Source of the DNA: Hypomesus transpacificus
Lineage: Eukaryota > Chordata > Actinopteri > Osmeriformes > Osmeridae
Direction: 5' to 3'
Assembly: GCF_021917145.1 (NCBI RefSeq)
Contig: NC_061075.1
Coordinates: forward strand, 2,897,038-2,961,037
Length of the DNA: 64,000 bases
Both the position numbers and the translations under genes were made by a program. Below are positions 59,516-64,000 of the stretch, piece after piece. The notes beneath the pieces were generated by a model, which was given only the letters and a program-made list of their open reading frames with translations, searched no databases and was not told where the DNA came from. How positions within the stretch are numbered: position 1 is the first letter of the stretch; each line of letters starts with the position of its first letter.

Positions 59516-60589
59516 TTGTCTATGCAGACTGTATTCAGAGGTGAAAACAACATGAAAACCGGAGCGCTGTCTTTGGGTGAAAAACAAGCAATTGTGAGTC
59601 TTAGAGAAGATGGAAAATCAATCAGAGCCATTGCAGAAACATTGGCCATAGCCAGTTCAACCATTTGGAATGTCCTGAAGAAGAAGAAAACTACTGGTGT
59701 ACTAAGTAACAGACGTCGAACAGGTAGACCAAGGAAAACATCAGCAGTTGATGACAGAAACATTGTGAGAGCTGTAAAGAAAGACCCTAAAACAACTGTT
59801 AGTGAGATCAGCAACAACCTCCAGATGGCAGGAGTGAAGGTATCACTATCTACTGTTCGCAGAAGACTTCATGAACAAAAGTACAAGGGCTACACCAGAA
59901 GATGCAAACCACTCATTAGCAAGAAGAATAGGAAGGCCAGGCTGGAATTTGCCAAAAAGTACAGAGATGAACCTCAAAAATTCTGGGACAAAGTTTTATG
60001 GACTGATGAGACAAAGATTAACTTTTACCAAAGTGATGGAAAGGCTAAAGTTTGGAGAAAGAAAGGAACTGCTCATGATCCCAAACACACAAGCTCATCT
60101 GTGAAACACGGTGGAGGTAATGTCATGGCTTGGGCTTGCATGGCTTCTTCTAGGACGGGCTCATTAATCTTCATTGAGGATGTAACACATGATGGCAGCA
60201 GCAAAATGAACTCGGAAGTCTACAGAAACATTTTGTCTGCCAATTTAAGGAAAGATGCAACCAAACTGATTGGCAGAGCCTTCATCATGCAGCAAGATAA
60301 CGACCCAAAACACACTGCCAAAACAACAAAGGAGTTCATCAGGGGCAAGAAATGGAAGGTATTAGACTGGCCAAGTCAATCTCCAGACTTAAACCCTATA
60401 GAGCATGCATTTTACCTGCTTAAGAGGAGACTGAAGGGAGGAACCCCACAAAACAAACAACAACTGAAAGACGCTGCAGTGAAAGCCTGGGAAAGCATCA
60501 AAAAGGAAGAATGCAAAAGTTTGGTGACGTCAATGGGTCACAGACTTGCTGCAGTTATTGAAAGCAAAGGATTTGCAACTAAATATTAA
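59516..60589 (+). CDS. Tc1-like transposase, intact DD34E
   Basis: 357 aa from the first ATG; the second ATG at 59552 (MKTGALSLGEKQAIVSL) gives 345 aa, nearer the usual length, and is the likelier start. Cut-and-paste transposase that binds the inverted repeats and inserts at TA. Numbered from the first ATG: paired-like helix-turn-helix segments at about 20-60 and 80-122 with a GRPRK AT-hook-like link at 70-74; catalytic D164 (WTDETK), D261 (QQDNDPKH) and E296 (NPIEH), with 34 residues between the last two; and a Gly-rich HGGGN at 198-202. No frameshift or stop. It may still be active, though one genomic copy does not prove that. Confidence 0.96.
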   Translation: MSMQTVFRGENNMKTGALSLGEKQAIVSLREDGKSIRAIAETLAIASSTIWNVLKKKKTTGVLSNRRRTGRPRKTSAVDDRNIVRAVKKDPKTTVSEISNNLQMAGVKVSLSTVRRRLHEQKYKGYTRRCKPLISKKNRKARLEFAKKYRDEPQKFWDKVLWTDETKINFYQSDGKAKVWRKKGTAHDPKHTSSSVKHGGGNVMAWACMASSRTGSLIFIEDVTHDGSSKMNSEVYRNILSANLRKDATKLIGRAFIMQQDNDPKHTAKTTKEFIRGKKWKVLDWPSQSPDLNPIEHAFYLLKRRLKGGTPQNKQQLKDAAVKAWESIKKEECKSLVTSMGHRLAAVIESKGFATKY

Positions 60590-60622
60590 GTCTTATTCAC
60601 TTAAATATGTTTTAAGTATATC

Positions 60623-60843
60623 TGTTCCAATACTTTTGCTCACATGACAAATGGGTGGATTCAAACAAAATGTGATATTTTCTTAGTTGTGCATCAGATC
60701 CTGATGTAAATACCTGGAAATAAAAGCTGAAACGTTGATCTCTGGTCTCACGTTCATTATTTGATGTCAAGCCCAAATGTTTTCAGTCTACAGCAAAAAT
60801 AAAGGAATTCGCCTCACTGTTCCAATACTTTTGGAGGGCACTG
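60623..60843 (-). repeat. Right terminal inverted repeat of the Tc1-like element
   Basis: Reverse complement of 59183-59404 with about a dozen differences; it ends GGAGGGCACTG next to TA. Confidence 0.93.
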
Positions 60844-60845
60844 TA

Positions 60846-61957
60846 TAACACAGTCAAGCTCAAAGCTCCTTGACAGACAGGGAAGCCAGCCAATAGTGAG
60901 TGCAGCTGTGGGACAGGAAGTGCCTGGGGGCGGGACACCTGCAGTACTGTCACTGTGACTGGTTGGATTCAGGGAAATCCTGGCTAGAACGACAACACCA
61001 GAGTAAGGGTAAGAAAAGGCTGTTGTAGACGTGTCTCTGAGTTAAGGAAGACAGCAGATTACATCAGAGTACCGCCACTGTGTCATGCTCCCATCTGTCA
61101 ATCCTGGGGGTTAGAGGCCGAAACTTATCTAACTAACCTCCAACTGCCTTCCTGGGAGAGACTCGGGAAAGGAGACAGGCTCCGTCACAGCAGCAGGGAA
61201 ACAGGAGATGATGGAACGGTCTCACACTGGACCGGAGGCATCCCAGATCAGTGCCCTGCTCACCTTCTCCCCTCCTCGCCTCCTCACCCTCCTCTGTGAG
61301 TAACACTTGATTGAAGGCAGGGAAGGTGAGGAATCTCTCGTTCTCTCTCCCCCCCCCCCCCCACTCTCTTTCACTCTCTCCCCCTCTCTTACTGTCACTC
61401 CCTCTCTATCACTCTCTCTGTGTCCCTCCCTCTTTCCTTCTTTCTCTCTTTGTGACGTATCAGTCAGAAGGACAACCCGATGGCCTGTGGGACAGCGTAC
61501 GCTAAGGGGTGAAAGCACAAAGCAACGCACTCACCATCCGCCAGTTCAGGGATTGTTTTGGTGCATATGGGGGCCGGGGGCTGGGTGAGCAGGAGGATGT
61601 GAATCATCGTCTCACACCGTGCCGGCTCTGGACCGAGTCTCAGCAACATTTAAATTTAGCCTGGCCCTCTGCGATATTGTTAGCTCTCTAAACTCCTGCG
61701 GCAGAGTAAGCTGTTGGAGGAGCACTGCGTGGTGAACACGGAGCGAGAGGCGCCGGAGGCAAACCGAGCTGGGGGATTGTGGGTGATGTCGACACAGGTC
61801 TGGCGCCCCGACTGGCCCTGACAGGCCGGTCAACCACGCTGCAAAGCTCAAACCTAGGACAGACACCAGCCTTGACACCAAGCAGGAAAGGGGTCATCCC
61901 CACTGGGTGGTGATGTGGCCTAACAAACACGACGTCGCGTTTCTATGTTTATAGCTC
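60846..61957. other. Intergenic DNA, no gene recognised
   Basis: Unique-looking sequence with a C-run (about 61350) and CT-rich patch (61365-61450). Open frames of 60-102 codons overlap the CT tract or lack features. Confidence 0.45.
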
Positions 61958-62066
61958 TACTGTATTCATTTAGCAGATGCTTTTATCCAAAGCAACTTAC
62001 AGGGGAGGATTTGCACCTGCACCCTCTTGATCAACGGTCAAGCGTCCTAACAAGACCGATTTTATG
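61958..62066 (-). mobile_element. tRNA-derived SINE, reverse
   Basis: TTTAGCAGATGCTTTTATCC then AAAGCAACTTACAG is the reversed tail. GGATTTGCACCTGCACCCTC is a reversed B-box region and AACGGTCAAGCGTCCTAA the reversed head. Confidence 0.65.
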
Positions 62067-62166
62067 ATCCGACTTTAATGATATTGTTGCCCAAACAGCA
62101 CAACCTTAAACACCAGACAGCAAGATCAGCTGTGCAGTCGGGGGAGCTGGGAAGGTGTCCTGTCTG

Positions 62167-62215
62167 GGGGGGGGGGGGGGGGGGGTGGGGGGGGGGGGGG
62201 GGGGGGGGGAGGGGG
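62167..62215 (+). repeat. Poly-G tract
   Basis: Nearly 50 bases of G with two interruptions; length may be unreliable. Confidence 0.85.
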
Positions 62216-62350
62216 AGACAGGCGTGAAGAAGACCCAGTGGAGGGCGTCGTGACCGGCTCAACGAGGGGATAAGTGCTTTAAGCCCTCAGTCTAACTGTG
62301 TTGACGAGGGAGGGGATGACACTGTGAAGCGCTTATTGCATCAGTTAATA

Positions 62351-62434
62351 ACCCTCGTGCTGCCTTCGGGTCATTGTGACCCACCTTCTGCACCACGACG
62401 GTGGGTCACAATGACCGGAAGGAAGCATAAGGGT
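62351..62434. mobile_element. Short palindromic repeat (MITE-like hairpin)
   Basis: Left arm (62351-62385) and right arm (62400-62434) are inverted copies alike at 31 of 35 positions, with GGTCATTGTGACCCACC perfectly paired and a 14-base loop. It looks like a tiny non-autonomous element; no flanking duplication is obvious. Confidence 0.55.
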
Positions 62435-62491
62435 AGAGACGTGTGTTTTATGAGCCGGGGGGAGACGTGAGTTCAACAGAAAGGCCAGGAG

Positions 62492-62725
62492 ACCAGTACA
62501 GCAGTACAGTAGTACACAGCACAATAGAACAATAGTACAGTAGTACACAAAAACAGAAGTGCATAGTATGTAATACATAGTACAATAGAACAATAGTACA
62601 TAATATAGAAGTATATAGTACAGTAGTACATGGTCTAGTGGTTCAATAGTACATAATACTGTATAGTAGCACTTAATACAATACTACTTAGTAGTGTAGT
62701 ATTTAGTACGTAGTAGAGTAGTACA
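62492..62725. repeat. Degenerate AGTACA/AATAGT tandem repeat
   Basis: Short words ACAGTAGTACA, ACAATAGAACAATAGTACA and TAGTACATAATA recur with irregular spacing. Confidence 0.8.
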
Positions 62726-63087
62726 CAGGCAGGGGTGGCAGAGGGCAGCTTACACCTTTTAAAGGTGGGAACTGGGAAAACAGGTCTGCAGAGATTCGGT
62801 TCAGCCAGGGCAGTGTTCAGAGAGTGTTCAGAGAGACCCATTACCCCAGACAGGACAGGAAGTGAGCAGCCAACAATGAAGGACAAACATCACTGTCTCC
62901 ATCCGCCTGCCTCTCTCTCGGACTGGGAAACAAGCCCTCGGCATGGCCGCGTGCGGCTCAGCTCCTAGCAGGACGCCTCCCAGGGCTTCTCCTCGGCGGC
63001 CGAGGACAATAGAGGCCTTCAGACAAACATGGCCGCTGGATATGATGACGCACGTCTGACCCACATACATCTCCGAGCATTTGGCCG

Positions 63088-63150
63088 CCAATCAAGAGGT
63101 CGCAGGTTCAAATCCCGCTCCTAAGTCGCTTTGGATAAAAGTGCCTGGTG
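63088..63150 (+). mobile_element. SINE fragment
   Basis: AAGAGGTCGCAGGTTCAAAT (B-box) is followed directly by AAGTCGCTTTGGATAAAAGT, so the head is truncated. Confidence 0.6.
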
Positions 63151-63210
63151 AAGGGGGATATGTTCTTGTTACATCCAGGATCCCTAATCCATCCTACATC
63201 TGGGGTCCCT

Positions 63211-63485
63211 AAAGGCCATTGCACACTGAGTCCGAAATTCGTATTCCGAAATGTTCGCAGGTTAAAAAATAAATTCCACCTCACGTTATGTCGTTCGCGC
63301 TTACACACTGCCTCTGAAACTTTCGTCCGTCAAAAGAAAGTTTGGATCGGGTTCGATTTTCTGCGTTTTCGCATCCATAGCCAGCATTTTGATAGGTTTT
63401 TTGGAAGTTCAGAGCCACCGAATGTTGAGGCTGACGATTGCGATAAAACGCATACCAAAATTTCGCACTCAGTGTGCAAGAGCCT
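63211..63485. mobile_element. Non-autonomous DNA transposon with about 28-bp TIRs
   Basis: The left end AAAGGCCATTGCACACTGAG and the reverse complement of the right end, AGGCTCTTGCACACTGAG, share TTGCACACTGAG and then TCCGAAATT against TGCGAAATT. The interior has no transposase. The 122-codon open frame across it is not a gene. Superfamily not assigned; target duplication unclear. Confidence 0.6.
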
Positions 63486-63629
63486 CAACCCTTCTGGATT
63501 CATGTCTGCGGTTTGAGAGACTCACCAGGCCTCATATTAAACCGGGCGAGTGTCGTGGTCAGGAAGGGCCAGATATTTAAAGATCCCAACAATCCCAACG
63601 TCTCTAACTACTGCTTTAATCCACACGGT

Positions 63630-63692
63630 GTTGTGGGGGATTTGAACCTATGATCTGCAGTCAAATGCTTTAACCACTTAGATATGTCCGCT
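63630..63692 (-). mobile_element. SINE fragment, reverse
   Basis: GGGATTTGAACCTATGATCT is a reversed B-box region followed by AAATGCTTTAACCACTTAGA, a reversed A-box region. Confidence 0.5.
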
Positions 63693-64000
63693 CTGTTCAT
63701 GTCTCGTTAGACTATTCCTGTGACCAGCATCCACCACAGAAACATAGATCATAGCTCGGGCACACAAGAAGTGTTTTTTGGAGATTGAACGTCTGGCACC
63801 AAATGCACAAAACAGTTACTTGTAATGAAATGCTTGATTTTCAGGCTTCGCCAACAGTGCAAAGTTATAGTATACAAGAAATAAAACATCCTACAGTTTG
63901 TCAACAATTTCCAGAACTTCTGTAGTATAAAATACAAATATAAAACTAGACAGTACGAAAGTAGTTTCTAGATGATGCAGCACTGAACATTGCTGAACAT

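Larger units (their letters stand above)
59183..60843 (+). mobile_element. Complete Tc1-like transposon (IR/DR type), 1661 bp
   Basis: Bounded by CAGTGCCCTCC and GGAGGGCACTG and flanked on both sides by TA (59181-59182 and 60844-60845), the target duplication of Tc1/mariner. Terminal inverted repeats are about 222 bases (59183-59404 and 60623-60843), roughly 95% alike by eye. Each carries an outer and an inner copy of AAAAGTATTGGAACA, the two-site layout called IR/DR. The transposase frame lies between them without a stop or frameshift. The element is moderately young. Confidence 0.96.

Noticed and set aside
63148-63516. 122-codon plus-strand frame
   Set aside because: It spans the short TIR element and its flank; no transposase or other motif.

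Overview
This is nuclear DNA from a teleost (ray-finned) fish. The genes are split into many short exons with GT-AG introns. They are buried in CA/GA microsatellites, minisatellites, tRNA-derived SINEs carrying the fish tail motif TTGGATAAAAGCGTCTGC, and a Tc1/mariner transposon. The species cannot be named from the sequence.

Layout. Positions 1-1437 are unique flanking sequence with a minisatellite. Positions 1438-20391 (copy A) and 20492-39441 (copy B) are almost the same 19 kb, separated by a gap of exactly 100 N (20392-20491). Copy A runs into the left edge of the gap and copy B starts at its right edge. This is the pattern of two contigs whose overlapping ends were not merged, not of a biological tandem duplication. 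Copy A carries many one-base homopolymer indels, including reading-frame breaks in all three of its genes. Copy B is clean and should be taken as the locus.

Genes, read from copy B onward: exoc1 (+, 23296-34367, exocyst subunit Sec3, 17 constitutive coding exons plus two cassette exons); tmem44 (-, 35012-38091, seven-span membrane protein, 10 coding exons, tail to tail with exoc1); lsg1 (-, 38824-44521, circularly permuted GTPase for 60S ribosome export, 14 coding exons); fam43a (+, 45945-46985, single-exon PTB-domain protein, head to head with lsg1). Copy A repeats exoc1 and tmem44 with frameshifts, and the last two exons of lsg1 cut by the gap. No shared pathway is evident; the genes are neighbours by synteny (TMEM44, LSG1 and FAM43A are also adjacent on human 3q29, while human EXOC1 lies on 4q12).

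From 47 kb to the end no protein-coding host gene was recognised. This part holds the fam43a 3' UTR, microsatellites, SINE pieces, possible non-coding regulatory DNA, a complete Tc1-like element with an intact 345-357 aa transposase (59183-60843), a short non-autonomous TIR element (63211-63485) and a hairpin repeat (62351-62434).

The most unusual features are at splice sites. lsg1 has a minor-spliceosome AT-AC intron, and tmem44 has a U12-like GT-AG intron. Several minisatellites have grown out of, or directly against, splice sites: the lsg1 exon 9 donor, the lsg1 exon 11 donor, the exoc1 exon 14 acceptor and the exoc1 exon 11 acceptor.
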